A DNA stretch of 64,000 nt, taken from contig CM063109.1 in the NCBI GenBank assembly GCA_031841125.1, positions 6,300,321 to 6,364,320 of the forward strand. Direction: 5' to 3'. The position numbers and the translations under genes were made by a program. The notes below the pieces were generated by a model. That model saw only the letters and a list, made by a program, of their open reading frames with translations, had not been told where the DNA came from and searched no databases. The DNA comes from Acanthococcus lagerstroemiae. Lineage: Eukaryota > Arthropoda > Insecta > Hemiptera > Eriococcidae. The stretch's first letter is position 1. Every line of letters starts with the position of its first letter. Shown in pieces: positions 35,815 through 47,579 of the stretch.

Positions 35815-36215
35815 CATCATCATCATCATCAGTCCTTCACTCGTGTCTGAGTGTTGGTGATCCGTCTCTAACTGTCCATCATTTCTCTTCAGGCCTCTCT
35901 GTTCCGTTGACTTTCCATCTGGTCGGTCCATCTCTTCGGGGATCTCCCCCTCGAACGTTTTACCTCGAGCTTTCCCTGCACCATCAGTCTTTCCAGATTG
36001 TCAGTGAGTCTTTCCGCGATGTACCCGAAGAACTGAAAATCATCTGGCGGTAGCAAGTGGACGATAGTCGGTCCCTCATAGCTAATTCATTGAGTATAGA
36101 CGCATTGATTCTCCTTCTTTGTATTCGTCGATATATCCACATTTCTAACGCGTCTATCCGTCTGCGATCGTCCGCTTTGATGGTCCATCCCTGCTGACAA
36201 AACTCCGCCTTCGAA
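35815..36215 (-). pseudogene. RTE-like LINE 3' end with ATG-triplet tail
   Basis: On the minus strand: GWTIKADDRRRIDALEMWIYRRIQRRRINASILNELA, then a frameshifted region matching FFGYIAERLTDNLERLMVQGKARG and EEMDRPDGKS. It ends in GATGATGATGATGATG (35815-35830). Short microsatellite-like tails are typical of RTE 3' ends. Truncated at 36215 by the 3.2-kb unit described next. Confidence 0.7.
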
Positions 36216-36217
36216 GA

Positions 36218-39200
36218 GCGCGTTTTTGAAAAAAACGGGCGTTTTAACTAGAAAATCACTTAGAACCTTGAAAATTTTACTGGCAGTTTTAACAACTTTT
36301 TAATTACGCGCGCATTAGCCATTGCTTTTTGAAAACATTCAACGTGCGAATTTCTTCATGTTACAAAAATGGGCGTTTTAGAGAAGTAAAGATGGGGAAA
36401 TTTGCCGGGCGTTTCATCAGTTCTTAATTTACGCGCAGATTCATAAGAAATGTTCAGCGCGCGTATTCTCTCATATCACTAAAATGCCCCTTTTTTAAGA
36501 AAGAGAGCGTTTTCTGTAATTGTTATACATAGGAAATCGTACGTTTTGCGCGCATGATGTTATACGCGCGAATATGAACAGGTTCGAAAACGCCCGAATT
36601 ATTATAATTTCGTGGCGTTTTCCACATACATCTGCGCGCGCAGATTAAATTATTGATAACGTGAAACCGTTACTGCGGTTATCTGTGAGGCTGTGACTTG
36701 TAGCCTGAAATGCTGAAATTGTGAAACGAAAAACAACAGTCGTGGTTTATTTAAGTTTCCATGTATTATTCTGTGATGCATATCATTTAAATAACCATAT
36801 GGAGGATGATTCTCAGAACGAACACGGTAAGAACTATGTATAATACGTACAATATCTTTAAAATGTGTAAGTAAGTGCGATATTAGATTGCAATGTCGAT
36901 TCATTATAGTGAGTACGAATTAGAGAGAAAATTTATTTCTAAGAGCACGTACATAATATCGCCCTGTATAAGTTGACACTCGTATTTTGTCCTGCAACGC
37001 TGAAGAACTTGTGTGTTTCAGGGATCTTCAGTTTACATATTTTGAATAACAAAACACCTCCCACATTCAGATTCGTCCTGTTAATTCGTTACATAGAAGT
37101 GGTATAGAAATAGTGAGAGTCTAGGAAACTGCCGTTTGTAAAAAGAGTTTCAAATTACATACTTCGGCATAGAAATGAGATAAAAACATGAAACAAAATC
37201 TGCTTTATATACCGCCTAGAATGAATGGTTCCAACCCTGATCGTCATTGCGTGTATAGGAATGGCAATTCCTTGCTCATTTGCTGAACCAACTCCAACTA
37301 CTCTTGCTCTTTTAGCGAACTAGGGTTTTTAATCTGCTCACTGCTCCAATATGTTGCTCCGGATTGTTCTTTATCAGTAAAGAGAGAAGTGTCGCAGCGA
37401 TCAGGTTCGAGATCAACTATTCCTTGCTCGGTTCACGAATAACGAATAGAACATAGAACAACTGATTTGTACTAAGAGCGAAAGAAGATATTGTGTTTGT
37501 ACGGGTATCCTGACTAAGACTTCTTATAAAAGTTTGTACTTTGTAGTTCGGTGCATTTTTCGCTGAGTGTTATGATAGAAGAAATCTGAAATTGAACATA
37601 TGGAACAAATTTAACCAAGATGGTCGGGTTTCATAGCGTTTTTTAACACTAAAAATTTTGCTATAAGGTTTTTGACTTTTTGTAATTGAGAATAATTATC
37701 ACTGACCATGGATCTCGGATTATGTAGCTGGTCTAGGTACACCAACGAAAACCTTTTGTTTTTGAACGGTATATCAAAAAAAAATAAAAAGTGTGTAACG
37801 TTGATTCATAATATACTTATGTATTGTGGGAGAAGAAAAAACTGAGTGACCTGAAAAGAAATCTGCGAATATAACGTTGCCAGATATCTGTGAAGACGAA
37901 ATACTGCGATATCGCTTGTTGAAATACAAAACCTGAGTGTTACTCATATCTACGCTGTTCTCTTTCTCTCAACAATCATAAATCTGATCCTTCCATTTGA
38001 TGATGTACATGCAGAATTCTGTGCGTTGAAATACACGCGGTTCTAGCTGTCTTAGGACAGATACAGCAGGGAACTCCTCTTTCTCAATAGTATGAACCAT
38101 GCATTACTCTATTATACCCTGCGATTCATTCAAATTCAGCTGAATCCTTTTACAAATGAGGACCTTTCTGGCAGAAGCTTGTGTATTACACAGTTAAACT
38201 TGAACCAGAATTACAGAGCAGTGAGCAGATGGTTTTTACTCGGAATAATTTCGCGAACTGCTTTTTTCATGAACCAACTCATTTAATTTGCTCCTGCTCG
38301 GAGTCGACCAACGCTAGGGTGACGCGCTTACCTGGTAAAGCAGGAGTGTTTTAGTTTGAGTAAACCTGACAACTTGATACGAAACTACGAGCGTCAACTT
38401 ATAGGTACTGAGCGGACTATATTTTCGGACAAAGCGACACAATCGTCTTCTTACAGTAAGAGTACAACTTTCATTCTGGCTTGGAGCAAGAGGTAGCCAA
38501 CTGGCTGAAGTACTGGCAGAATGCGATAACCAGGGCGAAAAAGCTAGAAGAGAGAAAGGAAGCAGGAGGTGCAACACAATTTTTAAATTGTTCATTCATT
38601 TATTCATTCATTTTTTTCTTTTCAGCCGCCAAAAAGAACCTTGAAAACAGTGATGAACAACATGAAGTGGTGTCAAGTCAATCGTCATTGGAGCAGCGTA
38701 CTGGTAATATTAGGACGCTGTATTGCTGTATTTTTTTTTATTCTAATTTTAAAAGATTCATTTATACTTTCCAATTTCAATTCCGAACACTGATACACGC
38801 AATTTATAGTATATTAAATACACCTGACATTTCTTTTTATTATTACCACTCTTCATTTAATATTTATTGCAGTTTTCTTATGTTTAAAATTATTAGAAGA
38901 AGAGAAAAATGAATGCGTCACTGTATAAGTATTAAAATTTATAATGCACAATGTTTATTTCTTCGTCGTTTTCAATTCTTAACATTTTTTATCATTGTTG
39001 TAATGGACATTTTAGTTATTTTATGGTTGACTAGTTTATGAAAAATGTTTACCTACATTTTTGAAACAATGTGTGTTCCTATGCTTATTTTTTATTTATT
39101 TTTTTTTATCAATTTGTTTTCCTATTAATATTTAATATAATTTTTGCATATTTAATTTCTATTCAATTATTTTTTCTTAAAAAGTACTGAAAAGAAGCGC

Positions 39201-39420
39201 TTTTGAAAATTATTTGTAAGGGCGTTTTTTTAAGAAACAATCGGAAGGAGCGTTTTTAAATTTATTAGAAAAGAGGCGTTTTACAAACGTCACATAAACG
39301 CTCTCATATAAAGAACGCTTGGTTACTTGGCGTTTTTTAATAAGTTGAAAATCGCGCGTTTTCTAGGAAGTTGAAAAACGCGCGTTTTCTGGTAAGTTGA
39401 AAAATCGCGCGGTTTCATCG
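36218..39420. mobile_element. Possible 3.2-kb DNA element with CGCGTTTT-rich ends
   Basis: Both margins (36215-36640 and 39190-39420) carry dispersed motifs of the type GCGTTTT, GGGCGTTTT and CGCGCGTTTTC, absent from the middle. LINE pieces of the same broad type and orientation flank both sides. The two flanking LINE pieces overlap by about ten residues in alignment, so they need not be one interrupted copy. A possible exon pair lies at about 38476-38707. No target duplication was identified. The boundaries and transposon nature are inference. Confidence 0.4.
38476..38707 (+). CDS. Possible two-exon fragment, product unknown
   Basis: A Lys/Glu-rich reading, EQEVANWLKYWQNAITRAKK then LEERKEAG, runs to a GGAG|GTGCAA donor. 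A 56-base interval ends in a pyrimidine tract and CAG at 38624-38626. Joining across it keeps the frame (AAKKNLENSDEQHEVVSSQSS) up to ACTG|GTAATA at 38707. Both junctions would be phase 1. The tryptophan spacing and following basic stretch faintly recall Myb/SANT-like proteins encoded by DNA transposons, but that is not established. The interval is very short for an intron. No start codon or upstream exon is assured. It could be chance. Confidence 0.25.
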
Positions 39421-39423
39421 GTC

Positions 39424-40205
39424 TCACATTATCTCCCGCGTTCCGCCCGGCGGTATTTTGCCCGTAGGGATGTTTCACTTCCATACAGGAACACTGAAAA
39501 TACCAGCGTTCTTATGAGCCGCATCTTTGTATTCCTCGTTATTGACCTATGTCTCCATATTGACGTGAGTTTCACTGTGGCTTCACGGGCGAGGATTATC
39601 CTTTTTCGTATTTTTGTTGAGCTGCCGCCATTTACGTCCATGGTTGAGCCGAGGTACACAAAACGATCCACTTGTTCAAAGTCCCGAAGGGCATCCGAAG
39701 GCACCATTTTGCTGCCGCAATCTATTATCATCATCTTTGTTTAGCTTCTGTTCAGTGTAAGGCCACAGTCCTCGCTGTTTCTCTCTATTCGATCCAGGAG
39801 TTGTTTCATTTCATCTTGTGATGTTGCACATAAGGTGGTGTCATTCGCGAATCGGAGGTTGTTGATGGCGTGACCTTCTACTCGAACCCCTCTATTCCAA
39901 CTAGGCTTTTCCGCATATCTTTTGTTGGTTTAAAGCTAGAAAAGTGTCTATCCTGAAGTCTTACAGTTGCGGTGCAGTCCACAAACAGATTCTGTATTAA
40001 TGCAGTGAGATGTTTTAGGACGCCCATTTCCGTCAGCATTCGCCGCAATGTTTTCCGCTGAACGCAGTCAAAGGCCCTATTGTAATCCAAGAAACATAGC
40101 ATCAAGGGCACATTGAACTCTCGACATTTTTCTATGATTTGTCGAATATTGAAAATCTGTTCTCCGGTATCTTTTCCGCGAACGAAATCGGCATGTTCTT
40201 ATTTG
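39424..40205 (-). pseudogene. LINE reverse transcriptase fragment with altered catalytic box
   Basis: On the minus strand: FNIRQIIEKCREFNVPL, LMLCFLDYNRAFDCV (motif A), LRRMLTEMGVLKHL, a gap, then INNLRFANDTTLCATSQDEMKQLLDRI and MMIIDCGSKMVPSDALRDFE, QVDRFVYLGSTMDVNGG. The catalytic pair is N-D (AAT at 39843-39845) in place of the invariant D-D, and a stop follows LTLNRS. The fragment ends at the 3.2-kb unit. Confidence 0.8.
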
Positions 40206-41770
40206 AAAAAATTACTTATATCGCTGTATACAGTAGAATTTTATTTAGTTCCGACATGCATCGGAAGACAGTCGCGGTAAGAGGAACAAACATGAGAGGA
40301 AAAAGATGCCGCTAAAAGATAAAAAGACTTTAATAGTTGGATACAGACAATACAAAGCAGTAAGTGAAGGGAGAAAAACGGAGAGAAAAGACGTGAAAGA
40401 GATTTGCAAACAAGTTTTGAAGATACAGTGGAAACCATTGAAGAGATAAAGAAAGATTATCAGAAAACGGTAAGATAGAAAGGTATCGAAAAATAAGAGT
40501 ATGTGGTTTAGTAGAAAAAAATTGGCCTGTTTACAAATTTCAAATTTCTTCGCCACGTGCCTTCCCTCTATATTTATAGACTATACACTTGACATAATGA
40601 GTATCTATGCTCGATAAACAAGAATTTTTTATGTACTACGTATACCAGATTTGGTACTCATATTCGCTCATGAAAGTGAATAATAAACATCGTGACGTAG
40701 GTTTTCAATTTCTGTGGCCCTTAACCCCCCTCGCACGTTACACACAACTTTGAATAAAAGAACACATGTTTGCCAGTTGATTTTATGCTTTAATTTAATC
40801 GATTCAAGTCGTGAAAGCAGGCAGAAATTAGCTTTTCTAACACTTCCACGGTCAAATTTTCCCGACTTTTACCATGACTAAAGTGCTGCTTATTGATGGG
40901 GTGACAAGAAAAAAAAACAAAAATACCTCACTTTTCTCCGAAAAGTCGGTAAAACTCCATGGTATTTTGATTTTCGTAACATCTACCTACTCGAAAAAAT
41001 GTTTCGATGGAACTGAATCAAAACTCATTTGCAATTGTAAGAGTAAATTTCTGTCTAAATAAATACACCCTGTATAGGGTCGAATCTTACGCGCTTATCG
41101 CTTCCTTTCTCTACGCTTTCACCCGCTTGTATGCATGACTGGTTTGCCTGGAGAACCTGCTGGAGGGCGAGGAACGCATCCCTTGTGCCAAGGTCTTCGC
41201 CTCCGCGGGCTCGTGCCTCGTGGCATTTAGTTAACGACTGCGGTAAGAGTCCGTTGCGGGAAATATGACTTGTGCGTAAGCTGTATTTTGAAAGTGTCGT
41301 CGCGTATTTTGTGGTGTCGGTGAGAGACGTCAATTTGGGGTGAGTTTTGCTCACTGAGTACACATTTTGTTATGGCTTTTTAAACTGCTTTTATATTTAC
41401 GCTTGCTCGCAATACTTTCTCGCCGGCGGGGGCGTAGTTGACGCCCCAGGCTCTCCACTATGCAAGGTTTAGACGTTACCCTACCCAGGCGATAATGTGG
41501 ATCCGGCTGTGGGCATTTGGTCGAGTCTCTGGACCAGAGGTTGAAAGTCAGCCAAAAGTGTAAGCCGAAAAGCCGATAGCTGTTAATTTTCATGGTATAC
41601 AGTTGAAAGTTGAAAGCCAAAGTCTAATGTAAAAATGCTGAAAGCTTAAGCTAAAGTTTTATTAATTGACTTTCTTACGACTTTTCCTTTTTACTGGTCA
41701 CACACTGTATACTACACACTCGCAGTTTGCTGTTTGCTCGCAGAGGTAGGGCTAAGCTAGCAGCGTTTTA
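40206..41770. other. No recognisable gene
   Basis: A CpG-rich patch at about 41050-41540 has frames of 89 and 102 codons on the minus strand without known domains. A GAAAGCCAAAGC-type repetitive phrase occurs at 41570-41660 and again at 42500-42630. Confidence 0.4.
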
Positions 41771-42126
41771 GTGCACGTTTATAGTGAAGCACAGTCGAGC
41801 AGAGCAGAGCGTAGCAGAGCATAGCAGCCTGAAGCAAATGGGCTGGAGGGGAGTAGAAGCCGACCAGAGCATCGCAAACGTTGTTTCGTTAGGGCTCTAT
41901 AGTTTCACCTGGGTATACTAAGCCGCCATTTTGGTTCATACTGCGCCCGTGAATGCCGAATCCGACTATGCGGAGCGTACCGCGTAGTCAATTGCGCATC
42001 GACGGGCGCAGTATGAACCAAAATGGTGGCTTAGTATACCCAGGTGAAACTATAGAGCCCTAGTTTCGTATTTTCTCTGCTACTCTCTGCTCTGCTCGAC
42101 TGTGCTTCACTATAAACGTGCACTTA
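41771..42126. mobile_element. Foldback element (outer) with ~49-bp arms
   Basis: The arm starting GTGCACGTTTATAGTGAAGC at 41771 is repeated in reverse complement ending at 42123, identical for 39 bp and then continuing with one mismatch to about 49 bp. CGTTTTA at 41764-41770 and 42127-42133 is a candidate target duplication. A second inverted-repeat element sits between the arms. Confidence 0.75.
41890..42062. mobile_element. MITE (inner) with 60-bp terminal inverted repeats
   Basis: A 173-bp element from TAGGGCTCTATAG to CTATAGAGCCCTA. The arms, about 60 bp each (41890-41950, 42003-42062), differ at one visible position. GTTTCGT at 41883-41889 and 42063-42069 is a 7-bp target duplication. 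The termini resemble hAT-type ends, although hAT usually makes 8 bp. No coding capacity. Confidence 0.88.
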
Positions 42127-42133
42127 CGTTTTA

Positions 42134-42984
42134 CTTTGCCTATGCTCTCATTATGCTACTAATAAAAAGGGCCGTACCTCCATGTAATCTAAGGCCTATT
42201 TTCATAAATCTGATGTTGATTCTCTGGTTCTACGTTCTAGTCATCCAGTCATCGGCTCATGCTATTGGTCTTATCTTGGTCTCTTGGCTTGGCTTATGGC
42301 TTATCTTATCAAATTGTCTGTTCGCCGATTCACGCTGTCAAAGTTGAGTTTCAAGGAACAAAAAAAAAGTCAACTGTTCCCAACATCCCAACTTCCTATT
42401 GGAAACTGAAATTTGAAACCAGAGTAGTTCCGTTTAACTTACGTTTTCGACAATTTTTAATTATATTTAATCCAAGATGCCGTAACATAAATCGGATCCG
42501 ATAGCTGAAAGCCTTATTTTAACTAAGCCGAAGCCGAAAGCCGACATGTAAAAAGTTGAAAGCCAAAGCTGAAGTTTTATTCTTGAAGATCATAAGTTTT
42601 TAGCCAAAGCTGAAGCTTTGTAAGCAGCTTTTCAACCACTGCTCTGGACAGCATACTGAACTGCAGCACAGCCTCAAGGCCGGCACTACCAGGGTACCTA
42701 TAGGCATTCGTGCGGGCTAGGTATGAACCCCCCGGTATGTTGGTGCTAGTCGGATACTGGGCCAGAGAACAGGATCGCTTAAATGCTTGGCTATGTTATT
42801 GGTTTTGGGCTACGGTGCAGTAGTGTTTTGTGCCCGTACTCAAACGTGGTTTTCAACTCTGTTGTAGGTACCTCGCCTGAGCAGTTCCCGTCCGGCTATC
42901 CAGCCATCCGCCCATTCTCTGTAAATAATGTATTTGTAGATATGGTAGAATTTTAGCGCATAAGCCACTCATGTTAAGCCCGTC
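42134..42984. other. No recognisable gene
   Basis: Includes the second GAAAGCCAAAGC-type stretch (42500-42640). Frames of 81 codons at 42102-42347 and 42259-42504 have no known domain. The stretch from about 42700 may be upstream sequence of the LINE end that follows, but this is not shown. Confidence 0.4.
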
Positions 42985-43454
42985 AATATAAACTAAGCAG
43001 ACATAGCAACTTCAATAATTACCTAGCTAGGTTTAAAATCATAGATAGCTCTTTATGGGATGATTGTAAGAAAGAGAGCGAGACTGTAATACACACGATC
43101 CATAACTGCCCGCAGAGGGCAAACCTGCGACGCAAATATTCAATAAAAGAATATTGCTTCTCTCACAAACATAACCGATATGTCCAGAGACGAGTTTTAC
43201 AATTTTGTAGACTATCTCCACCAAATTCAAAGTAAAAAAAAAAATACAAGCTAGTCGAAAAACCGATTGATTGATTTATTTATGTAAGTATGTACACCGT
43301 AGTATTAATCTCAATAGGCTAAGCATGTAGTAAGAACAATTAAATTAGTGCACCTTTATAATCATGTAAATCAGGGAAAGTATGATATCGTCTCGTAATG
43401 TTTTGTAATAATCCCAATGTTGTAATAAATACTTTTTTAATGAAAAAAAAAAAA
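42985..43454 (+). pseudogene. LINE 3' end with CCHC motif and polyA tail
   Basis: Plus-strand reading LARFKIIDSSLWDDCKKESE then TVIHTIHNCPQRANLRRK resembles the C-terminus of Jockey/R1-type LINE ORF2 proteins, where a C..C...H....C motif follows a hydrophobic helix. Here the first Cys of the pair is not evident. The frame ends before an A-run at about 43232. A further untranslated tail carries AATAAA (43424-43429) and 12 A residues (43443-43454), a normal retroposed polyA end. Confidence 0.6.
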
Positions 43455-44255
43455 GAGTAGATATTGTGTATCAAATTGTGCACAATGAACTTGTTTTCGT
43501 AAGGTTTCTGCTTGCTGGGTTCCGAATTTCTTACCTTCGGAATGTGGGCCTCTAATTTTATCGATGCGGTACAAATAAACTCCCCCTACGTTGAGATAAA
43601 TGCATAAATTCTTTTGGTACTTATGTAGAAAAGTAGAGCAAAGACCATATAAATTTTCAAACCGATTTTGTTTATCTTGATAAATAAATTTTTTACACGC
43701 AAAAAAGGACTTACTCATTGAATGCCCCTTGTATAACTGTTTGTATAACTGTTGAAGTAAACTGGGTTGATTACAATGAGAAGACGAATTTTCACTACAC
43801 AACATAGAAAAAAAGAGGTTGAAAGTAATTGGAAGAAGGGTCTATGTAAAGCCCGGCTCATACCTCACTGCAGACCAACCAAATACTATTTTGGAGGTCT
43901 GATAGAAAATAACTGGTATGATGTAAGATGAACTTACTAGTACAGCATTGACACTATGTCACAAAAAGAGTTTTAGGAAAAATGAAGCCAAAAAATTCGG
44001 ATGTATTCAACATTTTTAATTACATGTTTCACGTTCACCTACATAAAATCGAAGGCATACGGATTAAAATGTAAGATTGCGAGTTATGATTTTGTAGTGA
44101 GCATAAGGCCCGTATTTAGGCATGGGCTGAAGGGGCTTCAGCCCAAGACGGCAGATGTTTAGAGGACGAATTTTTTTTAAAGCATATAGTTCACTCGAAA
44201 AGAGTAAAACGATAAATTAGGCAGAGACTTTCCAGTTTTACGTTTCACTAAAAAA
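43455..44255. other. No recognisable gene
   Basis: AT-rich; a phrase reading CATGGGCTGAAGGGGCTTCAGCCC at 44120-44144 forms a short palindrome and may be part of the following hAT-like relic. Confidence 0.35.
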
Positions 44256-44640
44256 AAAAAAAAAAAAAACAGTCTGGAAGAGCTGTGTTCAATTCCTTGA
44301 TCGTATTCGAGAAAGTAAAAATGAGTTAGAAACTTTTAATACATGCCGTTGCAATTGTTGCAAAAAAAAAAGTTGATATTGATCCGGAAGCAGAGTTCAA
44401 AAAGCAGCATCGCCGTTCGCCGCATTCCCAAACGTAATGAAAATCAAACGGAAATGAATTTTAGCCCGTTCTATATAGATCCGAATCTTACAAAGTTTTA
44501 GACTGTCTGACCATGGAAATTAAAGAAATAATCGAAAATTTGTATGACATATTGAGTCCTTTCCATAAACTTCTGGAGATTCCCTTCAAATGAAGAAATT
44601 TCTATTGTATTTGCAGTTAATTCGACGAACAATAATTTGC
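44256..44640 (+). pseudogene. Possible hAT-type transposase relic
   Basis: Across frameshifts the plus strand reads SCVQFLDRIRESKNELETFN, then AIVAKKKVDIDPEAEFKKQHRRS, then FSPFYIDPN and EIIENLYDIL. The order resembles the middle of hAT transposases related to ZMYM1-type proteins (a helix pair, an ID.D.EAEFKKQ-like stretch, then a basic run). There is an A-run insert. Short and recalled from memory only. Confidence 0.35.
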
Positions 44641-44830
44641 GAAACAATCACTCAGAATATTATTAAATTCAAGTATCACCAGTAAAAAGTACGTGTAATT
44701 ATTCCTGAAATGGTGAGCAACCACTGGCATACTATCAATAAGTAGGGCTGATACGACGACCTACCTTTAAGGGGCACATAGGCAACGGATAGCGATGCAT
44801 TTTCCCGTGAGTTCGTCATCGAGCTTTTAT

Positions 44831-45115
44831 CGGGCCGTCCAGCGCTAGTATCGACTACTCTTATTAGCGACAAAAAATGAAGTTTTTGACACATGCAGTA
44901 AAACTTTGTAATCTAGATATAAAAATAGTCTTAATAGAAAGAAAATTCTATGTTCGAAAAATTCTTTTCTCTTTAAATACTTTAAAACCGTCTTACTTTT
45001 CGAGATATTTCAATTTTAATGAGTATGTACATTAATGGGGGAAATGCATAGATTCATGTTTTCGTCCTTATCACTAGTGCTTGATTATAGCGCTCTCTGA
45101 CGGATGGACGGCCCG
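44831..45115. mobile_element. MITE with CGGGCCGTCCA termini, copy 1
   Basis: 285 bp with exact 11-bp inverted ends, CGGGCCGTCCA at 44831-44841 and TGGACGGCCCG at 45105-45115. Inside the ends are GCGCTAGTATCG.CTA (left) and AGCGCTCT (right). The termini and subterminal regions match the element at 56374-56527. No coding capacity. Confidence 0.8.
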
Positions 45116-45149
45116 AATTATGTATGTCTGTGCTAATTCCTATTATATC

Positions 45150-46855
45150 TAATTTTAAGTCCTTCCGACTTAAAGACACAGCTTCCATCTACACTGCCGA
45201 ACTCCATGCTATCCTACAGTGCCTAGTCACGATCTCCTGAGCTCGAAGAACCACTCACTCCCACCCACTAACTGGTCCTCTCAGATTCACTTTCCTCCTT
45301 ATGGTCTATTTCTGATGATCGCCTTTCAACGCACGCTCTCGTCCAACGCATCCCTCTTATTCTCCATCTCATTTTCTTCACCACCAAGAGCATTTCACTC
45401 ATCTGGATCCCAAGCCATATTTGTATCCCAGGAAAGGAGGTAGTTGATCAAGCAGCACAGCAAGAAACACTATCTCAACAGATCTCACTTCCGCCACTCG
45501 CCAGGCCATTTTGCGTTAGTGGTTCAAAGAGTGGCGGCATCAAGCCTCTTGGCACAACAAACTCGCACAAATCAAGCTTACCCCTCCCAACGTTTCTCAC
45601 GCCGCGAGGAAGTTATCACCCGATGTGGAATAATTATTACGAGCAGAGTAAATTATAGATTATTAAAATATTAATATTTTAATTAATATTAATATAAAAT
45701 TCATTAACAGAATTTTATTAAGCAAAACATATTAATTTCTTTTAAATAAATCTTCAAATCAAATTCTTCAAACGGCAACTTGTTCCTCCAGCGGCTTTCG
45801 GGATTCTTCATTTTCCTGATGGCAAAATAAAATTGCCATCAGTCATAGATGTCAGATAATTATACGTAAATAAATTGACTCTACTAAGGGCAATCAAGTC
45901 CATCGCGGACAGTAGACCACTAAGGTCAAACGAACAATCAGAGAAGCTACGAACCTCAAGCACTGACTCTCCTGTGAGAAGCTAATTGTGTCCATCGGGG
46001 ACAAGGTACCATTACAGGTAAAGCAGCCAGTTCAGGAATTATCGAAATTCTCTTACGAGGGGCCCACGAAAAGGGCGAAGTTATTTGTCAAATTTGGAGG
46101 ATCGTTTTCCTCAATAACATAACCAAGAAGGGCAGAAGACTCATGTAACGCAATTGTAACATAAATACGCCAGTTAATAAACGGATAAATGAATAACTAT
46201 CTGACATCTATGACTGATGGCAATTTTATTTTGCCATCAGGAAAATGAAGAATCCCGAAGGCCACTGGAGGAACAAGTTGCCGTTTGAAGAATTTGATTT
46301 GAAGATTTATTTAGAAGAAATTAATATGTTTTGCTTAATAAAATTCTGTTAATGAATTTTCCTTGTCCTTAATTGTGGGCAGTGATGAGAGTGGCCTATT
46401 GAATTTTCCACTGCGCAATGAATCTTAAATTGGTTGGAATAATTTTTCCCTGGATGGGAGATTATTAAAATATTAATATTTTAATTAATATTAATATTTA
46501 ATAATCAATAATTTACTCTGCTCGTAATAATTATTCCACACCCGACTAAGGATTGGACGTACACTCCTCACACATACGCATTTTCTTACTAACCTTTCTC
46601 CCCTCAACTGCCCACACTTTGAAAATGGAGACCCTCTCGCCGTGGACTACTTCTTCTCATACTCCTCCCTCACCTGCCTTTTTAACTCTCACCGCGTCCC
46701 CTATAGTCGAATTTTGGCCCTCTCCAACTCCTACAAGCACATAAACTATACTCTCGCCTACCTGTCCGCTCCTGGATACCTCTGCGACATAATTATAGAT
46801 AAAACCTTTTCCGAGCCCATATCCGGAGAGTGTAGGTAGCTTCGTGGCTCGATGA
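45150..46855 (+). pseudogene. LINE RNase H and 3' end, split by a foldback element
   Basis: The left part reads LKDTASIYTAELHAILQCL, an RNase H stretch of a LINE (Glu of the acidic set visible), followed by frameshifted remnants of an ILSDS-type segment and SWHNKLAQIKL near 45540-45580. After the 913-bp insertion it resumes with RLRIGRTLLTHTHFL and CPHFENGDPLAVDYFFSYSSLTCLFNSHR, the usual C-terminal RLRIGHT/CPHC region. The 3' tail reads GATGATAATAATAAAA near 46850. Clearly inactive. The RNase H points to a Jockey-, LOA- or I-like clade; which one is not settled. Confidence 0.75.
45626..46538. mobile_element. Large foldback DNA element inside the RNase H LINE
   Basis: Both ends read TGGAATAATTATTACGAGCA inward, at 45626 and in reverse complement ending 46538. 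The inverted arms extend over about 230 bp on the left; the right arm carries about 120 additional bases. CACCCGA occurs at 45617-45623 and 46539-46545. With two further, mismatched bases a 9-bp duplication is possible, which with long arms would suit a Mutator-like element. The central 300 bases show no ORF. Confidence 0.8.
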
Positions 46856-46859
46856 TAAT

Positions 46860-47560
46860 AATAAAATTAAAAAATCTTTTCATCTCTTTTTGAAGTTTCC
46901 TAATTTGCCCACCTCATTTAGTGTCCTTACATTTCATGTCCCTATTCTTAATTTTGGAAGTTTCTCGCTAGGTAAACTCCACCTAGACATCCGAATGGGA
47001 GGCTTTTCACTTCCGAAATTATTATGATCTTCGTGAGTTGCCATCATAATTGTGGTGGCGGAGACGCATCTCCAGGGAAGAATACTGATGTAGTTTAACG
47101 AGGAGTACTTTGAATAAAAAATTTGTCGAAAAACTTTTCACAATTCTTCTTACATTTTGTAGCCACCGTCTTTCAACTCACGGGACGCGCCTTGTATGTA
47201 TTATTTTCCCGGGTGGTGAGGAGGAACCCAGAAAAAGCCGCTACGCACGTGCTGCGAAACGTAGAAGACCGACGTGTCTCTGCGTTTCGGACTCGACGGT
47301 AGTCGGCAACTGATTAATTTTTTCATTTTTTGCCGGGAAAACGAAACAAGCATGTACCGTCCATTAATCTGTGCGAACGCGTGTATCTACGCCGATCTAC
47401 GCAAACGCGCCCCGCCATTCGGTGACAGAGAGCCTGCCTGGTTCGTCAAAAAAAAAAGCGCCTACTCTGCTCGATGAAGTAAAAGTGGCCGAGATTGCAT
47501 CACAAACAAAATCAGTGCCGCGTCGTATGAACTGCCACATCGCACTGCTGCGTGCTGTGT
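46860..47560. other. Noncoding interval upstream of the ChaC-like exon
   Basis: Becomes CpG-rich from about 47180 towards the exon. Overlapping short frames (47110-47568) show no domain. Likely 5' flank or promoter of the gene at 47916. Confidence 0.4.
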
Positions 47561-47579
47561 GCTGTTGATGAACGAGAAT

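Noticed and set aside
38481..38912. Single-exon 143-codon protein
   Set aside because: The middle part translates a pyrimidine tract that looks like an intron end, and the last part is AT-rich; only the exon-like pieces are kept, at low confidence.
35915..39480. A single LINE copy interrupted by the 3.2-kb unit
   Set aside because: The two flanking pieces overlap in the conserved region before the DRRRID motif and differ in sequence, so one interrupted copy is not supported.
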